This document shows, one piece after another, positions 1-10,128 of a DNA stretch of 64,000 nucleotides (the stretch's first letter is position 1; the number at the start of each line of letters is the position of its first letter). Origin of the DNA: Saccharomycopsis phalli (taxonomy: Eukaryota > Ascomycota > Saccharomycetes > Ascoideales > Saccharomycopsidaceae); NCBI GenBank assembly GCA_020342235.1, contig CP073218.1, forward strand, positions 248,001-312,000. The letters are read 5' to 3'. The notes under the pieces were generated by a model. The model was not told where the DNA came from and did no database searches. It was given only the letters and a program-made list of their open reading frames with translations. The translations under genes were made by a program, and so were the position numbers.

Positions 1-3000
1 AGGGAAAGAAAAGTGCGCTATTTGCAAAGAAACCGGATACATTCAGACCCAAGCCATTGAGCAGTAGCTTATTCAAGGTAAATGATCAAGAAAGACTCAG
101 GCACAAGGATAAAATAGACAAGTCCACTGAGTCTGTGCTGTCTGAAACACAGGAAGTGAAAAAGACGCATGCAACTGAAAATGTTCAAGAAGTTTCTCAG
201 AGCGATATTAATAGCCGGCAAACGCATGAGAGTCTAAAGTCAGAAATACAGGATACAGGACTGAAAGCTAAGCAGATTCCGGTAGAAATAAGCAAAAAAA
301 AGGATAAGAGCAAGAAGGTCGAAAAGCTGGATACAATAATTAAAGAAGATTCAGGTGAGAAAGTCAAGCAAGGGTCGAGTGAAATAATCATGAGCGAGAA
401 GACTAAAAAGAAGACAAGTGAAATTGATAGAAAGGACTCAATTGAGAAGGTAAAATTGAAGACGGATGAAAAGTATATGAACGAGAAAATTAAAGCTATA
501 GATGAAATGAGCATAGATTCAAGAGAAATAACTAAGAAGAAGTCTGAGGAAAATCAAAAGTGGGATTCTGACGAGAAGATTAAAGAGATTGATGAAGATT
601 ATACAAATCATAAGGACATACATGTGACAGAAGATATTATTAAGCCTGACAATGATGAAAATACCAAAATCAAACAGGAGACAGATGCAGTGATTGAAAA
701 TGGCCCAGAGAAAAAAAATAAACAAAGTACAGATGAGAGTACTAGCTCAGCTGAGAAAATCGAGCAGACATCCTTGAAGACAGATGATAATAGTGATGTA
801 CTTGAAGTTCTGTCACCAATTTCTCAAGATACGCCACCCAAGCCAGTATCTGTAAGTGAGGCACCAACAAGTACTTTATCAACTGTGAGTGAGAGTCATC
901 GACCAGATACGTCGAATGATCATTTGTCGGCTGTAAAGCCTGTTACTGAAAAATCGAACCAGTCAGTGGCGGATCGCTTGAAGTCATCACCACTAAGTGA
1001 CATCAATATTTCGCGTGACCAGTATATTGACGATGAAGACGAGCCAATATTCGCCGGTAGGAAACGTACCTGTACCCCTGAGATTAGACACCATGATCAG
1101 AATAGTAAGAAGATTTTGGATCTGGATGATGTCGAATATGATGAAGCTAACCCACACTCTGACAGTAATGCAGACTCAGAGGCTGAGACTGTCATTGTAG
1201 ATTATCCTCCAAGGTCCCGTAGAGGAAGGGGTCGACTTGTGAGGAAATCTGAGTATGACAATTCTAGTGCCAGCAGTTCTAGATCAAGGGAACGCAAGAA
1301 GGGGGGTGCTGTGGTAAAGCGACCAAAGGTAATCCGAGACCCAAGTGGTCGGCTGAAACTTCAAATAGCATGCGATAAGGGAAAGTATGATATTGTCAAG
1401 CAATTGATAGAGGAAGGTGCCGACGTGAATGATACTGATTATGCTGGCAATTCGCCATTACACGAGGCCGCATTGAATGGTCGTTTTAAGGTCGCACAAT
1501 TGTTGATTGAAAATGGAGCTGATGTCAATATGCAGTCTGGACCAGAGGACTTGGATACGCCATTAATTGATGCCGCGGCAAACGGTCATTTAAATCTTGT
1601 GAGATTATTAATTGACAACGGCGCAAACCCAAATATTTCCAATGCTGTGAATGAAAATGTATTTGAGATATTAAAGGAGGATGATTCTAATGACGGAAAG
1701 GCGCTTCTAAAGGATCTTTTGAGGCGAAAATCTGACTTCGATGCCCAAAAGCCTCAGAGTGACAATATAGAAGAACGGGAAGCCAGTTACTCAGGCTCAG
1801 AGAATGAGGTGGAAGCAAAAAGGAAGGCTGACCAAAGATACAACCAAAATAGAAATGATTTGTTCTGGCTTGATTTGACTTCCCGATCCGGTCGAAATGA
1901 GATTTACAAGCGCGTTAGTGAAGGTGATTTTGCATTTGTAGCGAGTTATCTTTCAGGAGGAGGAAGGCCAGACACAGAAACATTAGTATCTGCGTCAGGA
2001 CATGGTCATAGCGATATTGTCAATATATTGTTAGCATTTGGGGCTAAAATTAATGGACAAGTGTCGGACGGTACTACTCCTCTTATGAGTGCGGTAGGTA
2101 ATCGGCATTTAAATACTGTACGATTATTATTGGATAATGGGGCGGATCCAAGCAGGCGGAGAAAATCTGATGGAAAAAATGCTTTGGAAATATGTCAAGA
2201 CAGCGTGATTGCCGATGAAGAAGAGATCAAACTTCTTAAGGAGTATATGGCCAAAGCTTCAAGGAAAACAGAAGAAGCCAAAGAATTGAAAAAGGAAACA
2301 AAGAAGGAATCTGTTACTTTAGAAGAAGGTGAAATGGAACATGTAATAGATTTGGATGATGAAGGTGATGACGATGCAAAAGGGGATAGATGGGAAGAAA
2401 ATCTGGTGGATAGTAAAAAGGAAATTACATCTAATAAATCCAAGGGCCTAGTCGGTCTGTCCAAGGATGTTCCTTTGAAAACTTCTAAGTTGTTTGTTGG
2501 TTCCAGAGAAGAAAGAAAAGGAAGTAATGTCGATGTCAAAGTATTGGAGAACGCTGAAAGGGATCAAGGCGGTAAGAATAAGGAATTTTATGCTCAGCAA
2601 AAACAAGAGAAGATTCGAGCTCGAAAGCAAGCGGTATTACTTCGAATTTCAGAAGTAGAGAAGAAACGTGAAGAGGAAAGAAAATTGCAGAAAATCCAAG
2701 AAGTAGAAAAGCTCAAGAAAGATAAATTGGAAGAAGAAGAGAGAGAGAGAACTCTTAAGCAACAAATAATTGAAGACACACGAGAGAAGGAAAGTGAAGA
2801 GAAGCGCAAGATTCGCAGTCACTATCCGTATGGTCTCCAGTATCTCACATTTTATAATTATAAAGATTTCAATGACTTGAGCGGGGAAGAAATGACTGAT
2901 ATTCTTGACAATACAAAAAGATTCTTGCCTATCTATTATGCTGTCATTGGTAAAGAGAAGTACGTTATTGATCTTCAAATTATTATGATGAGCCGCAATG

Positions 3001-3434
3001 TGGATATCTTTAAAAACTTTCCTAGTCTAGACTATGGGAAAATAGCCATAAATGATGAGCAACAGATGAAGTTGTGGAACTTGTTTGGCTCTTTTTTTAT
3101 GCATGACGTTCCCGATTTCGGTGAAACGGAGTATTGCCTTAGTCGAAAGTTGGAAGTTTTCCGGGACGAAGGTAAGAAATTCCAGAAATTGGTATTGCAT
3201 TGGATCAAATGGCAGGCGGTTGAACAGCAGATTTTGAGCCGGATGAATATAACAGACATGATTATGGTTGAGTTGGATTATACATTTTTGGATGGTGATG
3301 ATGTTGAAATTGAAGCGGTACTGAACGACACGTTGACTCTTGGAGAAAGAAATGTTCCAGAAATCCCGAGAAAGTTCAACAGACGAAATGATGCAGTTAA
3401 AATTATCAGTTCGCTACGGAACAAACTATGGTAG
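1..3434 (+). CDS. HOS4: HOS4-like ankyrin-repeat protein of the Set3 histone deacetylase complex, 5' end outside window
   Basis: The frame is open from base 3 with no ATG or stop before the left edge, so the gene starts upstream of the window. The first third (to about 1300) is Lys/Glu/Ser-rich and low-complexity. Two groups of ankyrin repeats follow, about 1340-1640 and 1900-2200, with typical signatures such as GNSPLHEAALNGRFKVAQLL and DGTTPLMSAV. A charged coiled-coil region (about 2580-2810) and a compact C-terminal domain (2818-3431) complete it. This order, with split ankyrin repeats between charged tails and a folded C-terminus, matches yeast Hos4, a subunit of the Set3/Hos2 deacetylase complex that represses meiotic genes and, in Candida, hyphal genes. 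The length already exceeds 1140 residues, close to the roughly 1080 of S. cerevisiae Hos4. It converges with HSP10. Another nuclear ankyrin protein is possible, but Hos4 is the best fit. Confidence 0.75.
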   Translation, partial: GKKSALFAKKPDTFRPKPLSSSLFKVNDQERLRHKDKIDKSTESVLSETQEVKKTHATENVQEVSQSDINSRQTHESLKSEIQDTGLKAKQIPVEISKKKDKSKKVEKLDTIIKEDSGEKVKQGSSEIIMSEKTKKKTSEIDRKDSIEKVKLKTDEKYMNEKIKAIDEMSIDSREITKKKSEENQKWDSDEKIKEIDEDYTNHKDIHVTEDIIKPDNDENTKIKQETDAVIENGPEKKNKQSTDESTSSAEKIEQTSLKTDDNSDVLEVLSPISQDTPPKPVSVSEAPTSTLSTVSESHRPDTSNDHLSAVKPVTEKSNQSVADRLKSSPLSDINISRDQYIDDEDEPIFAGRKRTCTPEIRHHDQNSKKILDLDDVEYDEANPHSDSNADSEAETVIVDYPPRSRRGRGRLVRKSEYDNSSASSSRSRERKKGGAVVKRPKVIRDPSGRLKLQIACDKGKYDIVKQLIEEGADVNDTDYAGNSPLHEAALNGRFKVAQLLIENGADVNMQSGPEDLDTPLIDAAANGHLNLVRLLIDNGANPNISNAVNENVFEILKEDDSNDGKALLKDLLRRKSDFDAQKPQSDNIEEREASYSGSENEVEAKRKADQRYNQNRNDLFWLDLTSRSGRNEIYKRVSEGDFAFVASYLSGGGRPDTETLVSASGHGHSDIVNILLAFGAKINGQVSDGTTPLMSAVGNRHLNTVRLLLDNGADPSRRRKSDGKNALEICQDSVIADEEEIKLLKEYMAKASRKTEEAKELKKETKKESVTLEEGEMEHVIDLDDEGDDDAKGDRWEENLVDSKKEITSNKSKGLVGLSKDVPLKTSKLFVGSREERKGSNVDVKVLENAERDQGGKNKEFYAQQKQEKIRARKQAVLLRISEVEKKREEERKLQKIQEVEKLKKDKLEEEERERTLKQQIIEDTREKESEEKRKIRSHYPYGLQYLTFYNYKDFNDLSGEEMTDILDNTKRFLPIYYAVIGKEKYVIDLQIIMMSRNVDIFKNFPSLDYGKIAINDEQQMKLWNLFGSFFMHDVPDFGETEYCLSRKLEVFRDEGKKFQKLVLHWIKWQAVEQQILSRMNITDMIMVELDYTFLDGDDVEIEAVLNDTLTLGERNVPEIPRKFNRRNDAVKIISSLRNKLW

Positions 3435-3648
3435 GTGTGTAAATTATGTAAATTAGCCGGAATAGAATATTATTGCACTAAAGTAGTTAAGTAGCTATAT
3501 CAGGTAATTAAACATTTTATTCTGACCAAGTTGTACATTCTTTTAATTTGTGGTTGCCGTACACCTAAGAAACAGTACACGGCCAATGATAGATCTACAG
3601 TATCGAGAATGATATTTACACATTCTTAGTATTTACAAGACTAACTAT

Positions 3649-4011
3649 CTATTCTTTGCCGATCTTGGCCAAGATCTCATGATCTCTGAAGATGAAATAC
3701 TCTTCTTCCCCGACCTTGATAGATTGGCCACCGAATGAAGGGATCAAAATCTCATCACCAGCCTTAACAGAAGTAGGGATAATTTTTCCCTCTGGACTAG
3801 CAATCCCTGGGCCAGTGGCAATTACTGTAGCTTGAGAAAGCTTTGGTAAATTCTTCTCAGGTAAGTAAATTCCATTCGCAGTTTTAGTAGCCGCCTTGGC
3901 ACGTTCCACTAAAATACGATCAAACAATGGTTGTAACGACTTAACAGACTTAATAATAGTAGACTATGGTTAGAAAAAATATTAATAATATCCTGAGACA
4001 GTGCTTACCAT
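3649..4011 (-). CDS. HSP10: Mitochondrial co-chaperonin HSP10 (GroES), two exons
   Basis: Co-chaperonin of Hsp60 in the mitochondrial matrix, capping the folding chamber. Exon 2 (3649-3963) has the GroES core: PLFDRILVER, GIYLPEK, GDEILIPSFGG (mobile-loop and roof region) and the C-terminal FRDHEILAKIGKE. No ATG opens this frame at the expected N-terminus. An isolated ATG at 4009-4011 is followed at once by a GTAAGC donor. A TTTCTAAC branch site and CATAG acceptor give an intron at 3964-4008 (45 nt). Splicing joins Met to STIIKSVKSLQPLFDR, closely matching the start of S. cerevisiae Hsp10 (MSTLLKSAKSIVPLMDR from memory) and giving 105 residues, the normal size. An unspliced reading beginning at the internal Met (3927) would lose the first 13 residues and is unlikely. 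It is divergent from the glucanase gene at 4579. Confidence 0.93.
3964..4008 (-). other. HSP10: 45-nt intron of HSP10, directly after the start codon
   Basis: Read on the minus strand, the donor is GTAAGC immediately after ATG, the branch site is TTTCTAAC and the acceptor is CATAG only a few bases further. It is phase 0. Removal restores a conserved N-terminus in frame with the long exon, which is the main evidence. The branch-to-acceptor distance is unusually short. Confidence 0.9.
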
Positions 4012-4578
4012 AATGTTTTAGAACCGTAGAACAGTTGTGTTGTATTTAGACTGGTCTTGAAAAATTGCACAATGTAGTTTTTCCACAGGTCATGTGTATA
4101 CCGGTACCATGGGTTCATGGTAACTGACTAGTGCGGCCTGAAACACCTGGGAAATGGTAGGGTCCATTGGCCCTTTATGATGTACAGTCTATGGATAGCA
4201 TTTATTGCATTACTAGAAGCTTATGGATTCTGTCAGAGGGGTCAATATAGCTGGTCTTGTAAATATGTTCCTATCTTCAATGAGCTTCCCAAAGAACATG
4301 AAAACTACAGCTACTACAACAAAGAATGATAATTAATATATCGATTTGTATACAACCAGACTCATTGCCGTGCATCATGTATTTTCATTGTTCGGCTTTG
4401 GAAGCATTTTGGTACCATGCATTTGGCTTGGAGATGCACAAAATGTCTCACGCACGTACAGTACCGTTAATGAGGTGAAAAGACGTGAAATGCTACTGAT
4501 CTTACTCACATATAAAATCGGCATATCTTTCTTCCAATAATTAAAATTTGTGACTACAGTCTTATTCAAGAACCAACA
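4012..4578. other. Divergent promoter region between HSP10 and the first GH5 glucanase
   Basis: This 567-bp stretch separates two divergently read genes and must hold both promoters. I found no convincing open frame, tRNA or repeat. A small overlapping frame pair at 4346-4569 is short, with no protein-like features. I could not pick out a clear heat-shock element by eye. Confidence 0.6.
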
Positions 4579-5808
4579 ATGATTCGCTCGCTTTACCTTT
4601 TATATTGTTTATTGGCAGTTGTGTCCTCTGCATCACTCAACAAAAGAGATTCATGGGGTCCATCATCAGCCTACCAGCCTCTTGATTACAGAACTGTTAT
4701 GGATAACCAAGGTGCCACTGGTAATTACTTTGGAAAAGGAAACCCAATCCGTGGAGTTAATCTTGGTAATTGGTTGGTTATTGAACCTTGGATGAACGAC
4801 AATAGTTTTATACCTTCCAATACGCCAGATGAATTCAGCTTTTGTGGATCCTTAGGGTATGAACAGTGTGGTGAACAGTTGGAACAACATTATGCTTCCT
4901 TTATTACAGAAAGTGACTTCCAGCAAATGCTGTCCATAGGTCTTAATGCGGTCAGAATTCCGATTGGATACTGGGCTTTTAAGTTGGAAGGCCCGGACAA
5001 ATTTCACTTGGGAAATCAGGAAAAATATTTACAGTTGGCTCTTGGATGGGCTAGAAACTACAATATGAAGGTTTTGATTGATTTGCATGGTGCTCCAGGG
5101 TCCCAAAATGGCTATGATTCTAGTGGTCATAAAAACTTTCATGACTGGAGCGGCTACAGCAATATGGATGAAACTAAGCAGATTTTGAATTACATTTTTG
5201 CCAAATATGGAGGAAACACATACGGGGATGTTGTCATGGGAATTGAGCTTGTCAATGAGCCTTTGACATCTGGGCAAGGGTCCATTACACAAGACCAACT
5301 TAGCAACTGGTACTCTGGAGCTATTGACCAAATTAGAAATCTTGTTGGTAGCAGACAACGTGTGGTTTTGCAAGATGGATACACTGGGCAAGGCTCATGG
5401 AATGGGAAGCCATACAATAACGACAATGTTTGGTATGATACCCACTTGTATGTGTTGTATGCCAGCGAATACCAACTGATGCCATTTGAACAAAAGATTC
5501 AAAATGTATGCGAATGGGGACAACAACTTGCTTCTAACCAATACCCTACTTTTGTTGGAGAATTTACAGCAGCATGGGACTCTACTAACAATAACCCAAT
5601 GTGGCATTCCATTAACACCTGGCCTGATTCGACCAAAGCACAGACTAAGCGATTTGTTGAGGCTCAATTTAATGCTTTTGAGAAAAACTATGGATGGTTT
5701 TTCTGGAACTGGAAGTCCAACTCCGATCAATGGAGTTTCCAGGCCTTAGTCGCCAATGGAATTATTTCCTCGCCAATCACAAATAGACAGTACGGTGATT
5801 GTCGCTAG
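4579..5808 (+). CDS. EXG1: Secreted exo-1,3-beta-glucanase, GH5 (EXG1/XOG1 family)
   Basis: Secreted glycoside hydrolase acting on wall beta-1,3-glucan. The 409 residues are normal for the family. A hydrophobic signal peptide (about residues 1-18) is followed by a KR site (residues 22-23) suited to Kex2. GH5 landmarks are visible: GVNLGNWLVIEPW, AVRIPIGYWAF, VLIDLHGAPGSQNG, acid/base Glu227 in GIELVNEP, nucleophile Glu328 in FVGEFTAAW, and WFFWNWKS near the C-terminus. No GPI signal is present, so it is probably released into the wall or medium. It lies just upstream of a second GH5 gene in the same direction, so the two look like a tandem duplication. Residue 118 is encoded by CTG at a position that is Ser in S. 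cerevisiae and C. albicans exoglucanases as I remember them. Confidence 0.93.
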   Translation: MIRSLYLLYCLLAVVSSASLNKRDSWGPSSAYQPLDYRTVMDNQGATGNYFGKGNPIRGVNLGNWLVIEPWMNDNSFIPSNTPDEFSFCGSLGYEQCGEQLEQHYASFITESDFQQMLSIGLNAVRIPIGYWAFKLEGPDKFHLGNQEKYLQLALGWARNYNMKVLIDLHGAPGSQNGYDSSGHKNFHDWSGYSNMDETKQILNYIFAKYGGNTYGDVVMGIELVNEPLTSGQGSITQDQLSNWYSGAIDQIRNLVGSRQRVVLQDGYTGQGSWNGKPYNNDNVWYDTHLYVLYASEYQLMPFEQKIQNVCEWGQQLASNQYPTFVGEFTAAWDSTNNNPMWHSINTWPDSTKAQTKRFVEAQFNAFEKNYGWFFWNWKSNSDQWSFQALVANGIISSPITNRQYGDCR

Positions 5809-6330
5809 GTGCAAATTTTGATAGATAGACAATAGAAATATATAGAACTCCTTAGATTAAGTTTGATTTGATACATGATTAGCTAGACGAATGTAAATCA
5901 TTATCACGCCTTGAGTTTATGATATTGTTTTTTTTGCTGGAGTAAACATCGGCACTCGCCTAGACGATGATGGGTTGATGATTTATTTATGAGCACATGC
6001 GCCATCACACGTCATTACGCATCGAGATAGTTGACAATCCAGCACAGAAGAGTGTCAACATGCGATGGAAATAGGATAGTAGAACGCGAATTTGAGAGCA
6101 TTGTGGCCCCAAAAAAAAGGATATTACAGAAAAAATACATTATAGAGGTGCTACTTTAAACTATATTTTAAAATAATGAAGTTTTCAGCACAAAAGTATT
6201 GAATTCACAGCGCATGCATGATGGTATCTCAGCGACCAGTGAAAATATGAACTTTTGAGATTTCTCCAAATATAAATATAAAGTAGATCCCCTAGTGTCA
6301 TTTTAATTAATTTACAAACTACTTACTGTT
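5809..6330. other. Intergenic region between the two GH5 glucanases
   Basis: This 522-bp AT-rich spacer contains the terminator of the first glucanase and the promoter of the second. A TATA-like run (aaatataaatataaag) lies at about 6268-6283, some 50-60 bp before the second ATG. I found no gene or repeat. Confidence 0.6.
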
Positions 6331-8082
6331 ATGGAATTAATGAGATTAGCACTATTGTCGTTTTGGCTTTCTCTGATTGGAGCATATCCAATCAATTTTG
6401 AAAGGAGAGACGTCTTGACACTTACGAGTAACGTCATGTTTACATCTACACACACAGTGACACTAACTCCTGGGGCCCTTCTTGCAACAACTGATATTGA
6501 TAATATTGCAGGTACCGCCGCAGGCGTTACCACAAACCCTGCAGCAGCGGCTAATGCTACTCCGAGTACTGACTGTACTACAAGTAGTGAGTCCTCTGAG
6601 GGTAGTAATGGTTCTACAAGTAATATTGCTTCAACAAGTGGTGATGATCCTACAAATACTGGTGTTTCTCCAAGTAATTCTGCTTCTACAAGTAGTCCAA
6701 CTTCTACAAGTAGTAATGGTTCTACAAGTAACATTTCTTCAACAAGTGGTGATGACCCTACAAATACTGGTATTTCTACAAGCAATTCTGCTTCTACTGG
6801 TAGTACTGCTTCTACAAGTAATTCTGCTTCTACTAGTAGTACTGCTTCTACAAGTAATTCTGCTTCTACAAGTAGTGCAGGTTCTACAAGTACTAGCACG
6901 GGGGATAGCTCTACAACTAGTCAAACCAGCTCAAACACTACTTCTCCTGCTAATAATTCTATCGAGGACTTTTCATCTTCAGGTTACTACACTTTCTCTA
7001 AAAATGGCATCAAAGGAGTAAATCTTGGTGGCTGGCTCCTGTTAGAGCCATGGATCAACACCGATCTTTTTTCCAAAACCAATTTCCCCGATGGAAATAT
7101 TCCAGATGATGAATTTAACTTTGTTGCCTCATTAGGACAAGATAAAGCGGGGGAATTGTTAGAGGCTCACTACAGTAGCTGGATCACTGCGGATGATTTC
7201 CTGCAGATGAAAGGGTACGGTTTGAACGCAGTGCGTATTCCTATTGGATATTGGGCATTTAGATTAATGAGTACAGATAAATATTACAAAGGAAATCAAG
7301 AAAAGTACCTTCAACAGGCCATTGGTTGGGCTAGGTCAAATGGTATCAAAGTTGTGATTGATTTACATGGTGCTCCCGGATCTCAAAATGGTTACGATTC
7401 TAGTGGGCATAAGAATTTTCATGATTGGAACGGCTATGATAACATTGATCAGACCAAGCAGATTCTTCAGGGAATTTTTGATACTTACGGTGGAGATCTG
7501 TACAAGGATGTTATTATTGGTATCGAGATTGTTAATGAACCGTTGGTTGGGGGTAATGGAGGAGTCACGATGGATTTTTTGAGTGGTTTTTATAGCGATG
7601 TGGTTAATCAGGAGAGCAGTACAAAGCAAAATATAATTTTGCACGATGGTTACCAGTACCAAGGGGCGTGGCAAGGTAAGAGCTATAATTCACACAGCAA
7701 TGTGCTTTACGATACACATCTCTATATGCTCTATGATTCAGGGTATCAAGCACTTAGCTATGATGACAAAATCAAACAAGTGTGCAATTGGGGTGAACAA
7801 ATTGGTAGTTTGGGATATGATGAAATGGTTGGAGAGTTTACTGCTGCTTGGGATTCAGACAGCAGCTCCATCTATACACAAAAAATTGACCAATGGGGAA
7901 GTACAGATAAGGATAACTTACGGAAATTCGTGGAAGCACAGTTCACAGCTTTTGAAAAATCAGTGGGGTGGTTCTTTTGGAACTGGAAGATGGGAAATTC
8001 CGATCAGTGGGACTTTCAGGTGCTCGTGAAGAATGATATTATTCCTCAACCATTGACTGATCGAAAATTCGTAACATGTTAA
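6331..8082 (+). CDS. GH5 exo-1,3-beta-glucanase paralogue with Ser/Thr-rich N-terminal stalk
   Basis: 583 residues. A signal peptide (about 1-19) and a RR site near 26-27 precede a long Ser/Thr/Asn-rich segment (about residues 85-210) made of irregular TSNSAS/TSSTAS-type repeats that is likely heavily O-mannosylated. The C-terminal about 360 residues form a complete GH5 domain: GVNLGGWLLLEPW, AVRIPIGYWAF, acid/base Glu403 in GIEIVNEP, nucleophile Glu502 in MVGEFTAAW, and WFFWNWKMG. The domain is closely similar to the upstream glucanase, including a shared NGYDSSGHKNFHDW segment, so it looks active and derived by duplication. The stalk may hold the enzyme in the wall or space it from the membrane; that is inference. 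No C-terminal GPI signal is seen. Confidence 0.9.
   Translation: MELMRLALLSFWLSLIGAYPINFERRDVLTLTSNVMFTSTHTVTLTPGALLATTDIDNIAGTAAGVTTNPAAAANATPSTDCTTSSESSEGSNGSTSNIASTSGDDPTNTGVSPSNSASTSSPTSTSSNGSTSNISSTSGDDPTNTGISTSNSASTGSTASTSNSASTSSTASTSNSASTSSAGSTSTSTGDSSTTSQTSSNTTSPANNSIEDFSSSGYYTFSKNGIKGVNLGGWLLLEPWINTDLFSKTNFPDGNIPDDEFNFVASLGQDKAGELLEAHYSSWITADDFLQMKGYGLNAVRIPIGYWAFRLMSTDKYYKGNQEKYLQQAIGWARSNGIKVVIDLHGAPGSQNGYDSSGHKNFHDWNGYDNIDQTKQILQGIFDTYGGDLYKDVIIGIEIVNEPLVGGNGGVTMDFLSGFYSDVVNQESSTKQNIILHDGYQYQGAWQGKSYNSHSNVLYDTHLYMLYDSGYQALSYDDKIKQVCNWGEQIGSLGYDEMVGEFTAAWDSDSSSIYTQKIDQWGSTDKDNLRKFVEAQFTAFEKSVGWFFWNWKMGNSDQWDFQVLVKNDIIPQPLTDRKFVTC
6595..6950 (+). repeat. Degenerate short tandem repeats encoding the Ser/Thr stalk
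   Basis: Imperfect units built on TCTACAAGTAGT / GCTTCTACAAGTAAT (4-5 codons) repeat through this stretch, with one longer duplicated segment (STSGDDPTNTG appears twice). Such tracts commonly vary in length between strains. Confidence 0.85.
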
Positions 8083-8523
8083 AAAGCTGGTCTTTTTGAG
8101 CATAAATATTAATATAGTAATATAAAGTAATAATTAGATAACTACTATTATAATGATTCATAGCTATTGAGTCAATTTGTCATTTCTGTTCTGACTTGAT
8201 GGCAGAGGAGTAGATGAAAAAATGATATAATGTATTTAATAAGCAGGAATATATATTCGTTTTATATCTTGTTAAATTGAATGATTGATTGATTCAAATA
8301 ACAGAGCAGATAGTGCACTCCTATAATAGACATAATTAATCAGTATTTTTCAGAAGTCTCTTTAATTCTGGAATCAAGAGCAAATTATCATATCTGCTTT
8401 ATGTGTCTAGCTTGACCAAGGGCCAGCTCAACAATTTGTTTGGTATCAGAGGAATTAGAATCAAAACATAAAGTAAACGTCACCGCCGGTAAAAAAAAAA
8501 ATGAAAATAGGTCGTCAATGAAA
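8083..8523. other. Convergent intergenic region, no gene seen
   Basis: 3' flanks of the second glucanase (plus) and the MFS gene (minus). AT-rich, with no supported gene, RNA or repeat. Confidence 0.6.
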
Positions 8524-10128
8524 TTAATATAAATATTCAAATCCTGGACTTTTATCACCCAATAAAATTTGATCCTTCTCTGGCAACAGCGAGAAATATT
8601 CTTTGCAAGTGGAAGTCCGCTTTTTGGCATTTTCACGAAAGATCAAAAAGCAGTATGCTAGCACGCAGCAAATAGTAAAGAACAACAACACGAGCGCTGG
8701 AGTAATACCTCTTCGTACAATACCGTTAGGGTCTCTAATATTTCTGTTAGTGTTCATAGCAAACACGGAAGCCAATCCGCCTGCGTTACCAACCGACACC
8801 ATAACAGCGGTTCCAACACTCTTTCTCAAGTGACCGCCAAGATTTAAAGTCCCCCAACAAACAAGTAAAGGAATTGTGCAGTAAGATCCACAGACAACTA
8901 AGTAGCAAGCCGCATACTTGTAATAGTCCACGCCAGGAGGGGACAGCTCAAATATTAATATGAAGCAACCACCAATACAAAGTAAGCAATTAAAAACAAT
9001 GAAAGGCGATCTAACGCGGAAATAGTCCGATAAGAAGCCTACCACATTGCAGTAAATAAATGCAACCATCCAAGGAACAATAGACATGTGGTTTGTACTA
9101 CTTAATCCAAGACCCATGAGTGTCATCAACACCGGCTCATAGAAAGCATAGGCATAGCTAATGAAAAATACACCAAAACAAGCCAATGAGGGCATAATAA
9201 TCATTGGGTCTAAGAATCCTTTGAAAATGTAGTCTTTCGCATTAGAACAAAGCTGGTATCCCGAATTTCCGCCAAAAATTTCAAGTTTCTTTACAACAAA
9301 CAATGTCTCACGATCGTTAAAAAAAGTGGCGCCCTCAGGAAAATCTGGAATGATAAAAAATAATAAGCAAGCCATTCCCATAGTAATAGCACCTTCAATA
9401 ATGAAGAGCCATCTCCATGTTTCAAGACCACCTCTGCCCTGTAAGCCATTTTGTATCGCATAACAAAGAGTAGTTCCTACAGCTCCAGCAACACACGAGA
9501 TAGAATAGAAAGCATTGAATCTTTTCTGGGACTCTCCTCTCGTGTAATAGTGGGCCATAATATAGAAAATAGCCGTCTCAGTACCAGCTTGAAATAAGCC
9601 ATGGATGAACTCGCATCCAAGGAATTGGGCATAAGTATGTATAAATCCAGTAGCAAAAGTGGCGGCCCCATATATCAAAACACTGATACTTATCCAGAAA
9701 TGTGGTCTAACTGTCTTGATAAGCATATTAGAGAAAATCTCTAGCACCACATAGGGCACAAAAAACGTAGAAAACCCACATACCACTTGGAATGTTGTAA
9801 TTTTAAGAGAAGACTCAATTCCGGTATTTCGAGCATATCCAAGGTTTGTTCTGTTCAAGTAGGCAATAAAAAATAGAAGAGTGAATGGTAAAACCACACA
9901 TAAGTCAATTTTAGTCATAAGTTTTCTTTCGTCAATCTCATATTTCTCTGCTAAAGCTTTAACCTTTAATTGTTTGGACTCTTGACTCAAATACTGGTGA
10001 CTCAAATCCAAGGAGCTGGTAGAACTGGTATGATTGACGTCCCTTACTTCACTATCATTGAAAGTAAATTCTCCAAAATGCTTATCATTTCGCTCCTTGT
10101 AAAATCCATAATCGGTAAACGAATTCAT
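8524..10128 (-). CDS. MFS anion:cation symporter, allantoate permease (Dal5/Tna1) family
   Basis: 534 residues with about 12 hydrophobic segments, split 6+6 around a central cytosolic loop. The DLCVVLPFTLLFFIAYLNRTNLG-type first helix is the hallmark of the fungal ACS/allantoate permease family (Dal5, Tna1, Vht1, Seo1, Yct1). Further family marks are a helix-4 region GLFQAGTETAIFYIM, WRWLFIIEG at helix 6, and PDFPEG at the loop start. The substrate is probably a small carboxylate or vitamin such as nicotinate, allantoate or ureidosuccinate, but the sequence does not decide. Its ATG at 10126-10128 lies about 35 bp from a TATA-like AT run (10161-10201). Its 5' side faces a 3.4-kb gene-free region. 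CTG-dependent residues may be Ser. Confidence 0.88.
   Translation of the reverse strand: MNSFTDYGFYKERNDKHFGEFTFNDSEVRDVNHTSSTSSLDLSHQYLSQESKQLKVKALAEKYEIDERKLMTKIDLCVVLPFTLLFFIAYLNRTNLGYARNTGIESSLKITTFQVVCGFSTFFVPYVVLEIFSNMLIKTVRPHFWISISVLIYGAATFATGFIHTYAQFLGCEFIHGLFQAGTETAIFYIMAHYYTRGESQKRFNAFYSISCVAGAVGTTLCYAIQNGLQGRGGLETWRWLFIIEGAITMGMACLLFFIIPDFPEGATFFNDRETLFVVKKLEIFGGNSGYQLCSNAKDYIFKGFLDPMIIMPSLACFGVFFISYAYAFYEPVLMTLMGLGLSSTNHMSIVPWMVAFIYCNVVGFLSDYFRVRSPFIVFNCLLCIGGCFILIFELSPPGVDYYKYAACYLVVCGSYCTIPLLVCWGTLNLGGHLRKSVGTAVMVSVGNAGGLASVFAMNTNRNIRDPNGIVRRGITPALVLLFFTICCVLAYCFLIFRENAKKRTSTCKEYFSLLPEKDQILLGDKSPGFEYLY

Noticed and set aside
6312-6899. 195-codon minus-strand frame opposite the GH5 stalk
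   Set aside because: A low-complexity complement of the Ser/Thr repeats with no independent support.
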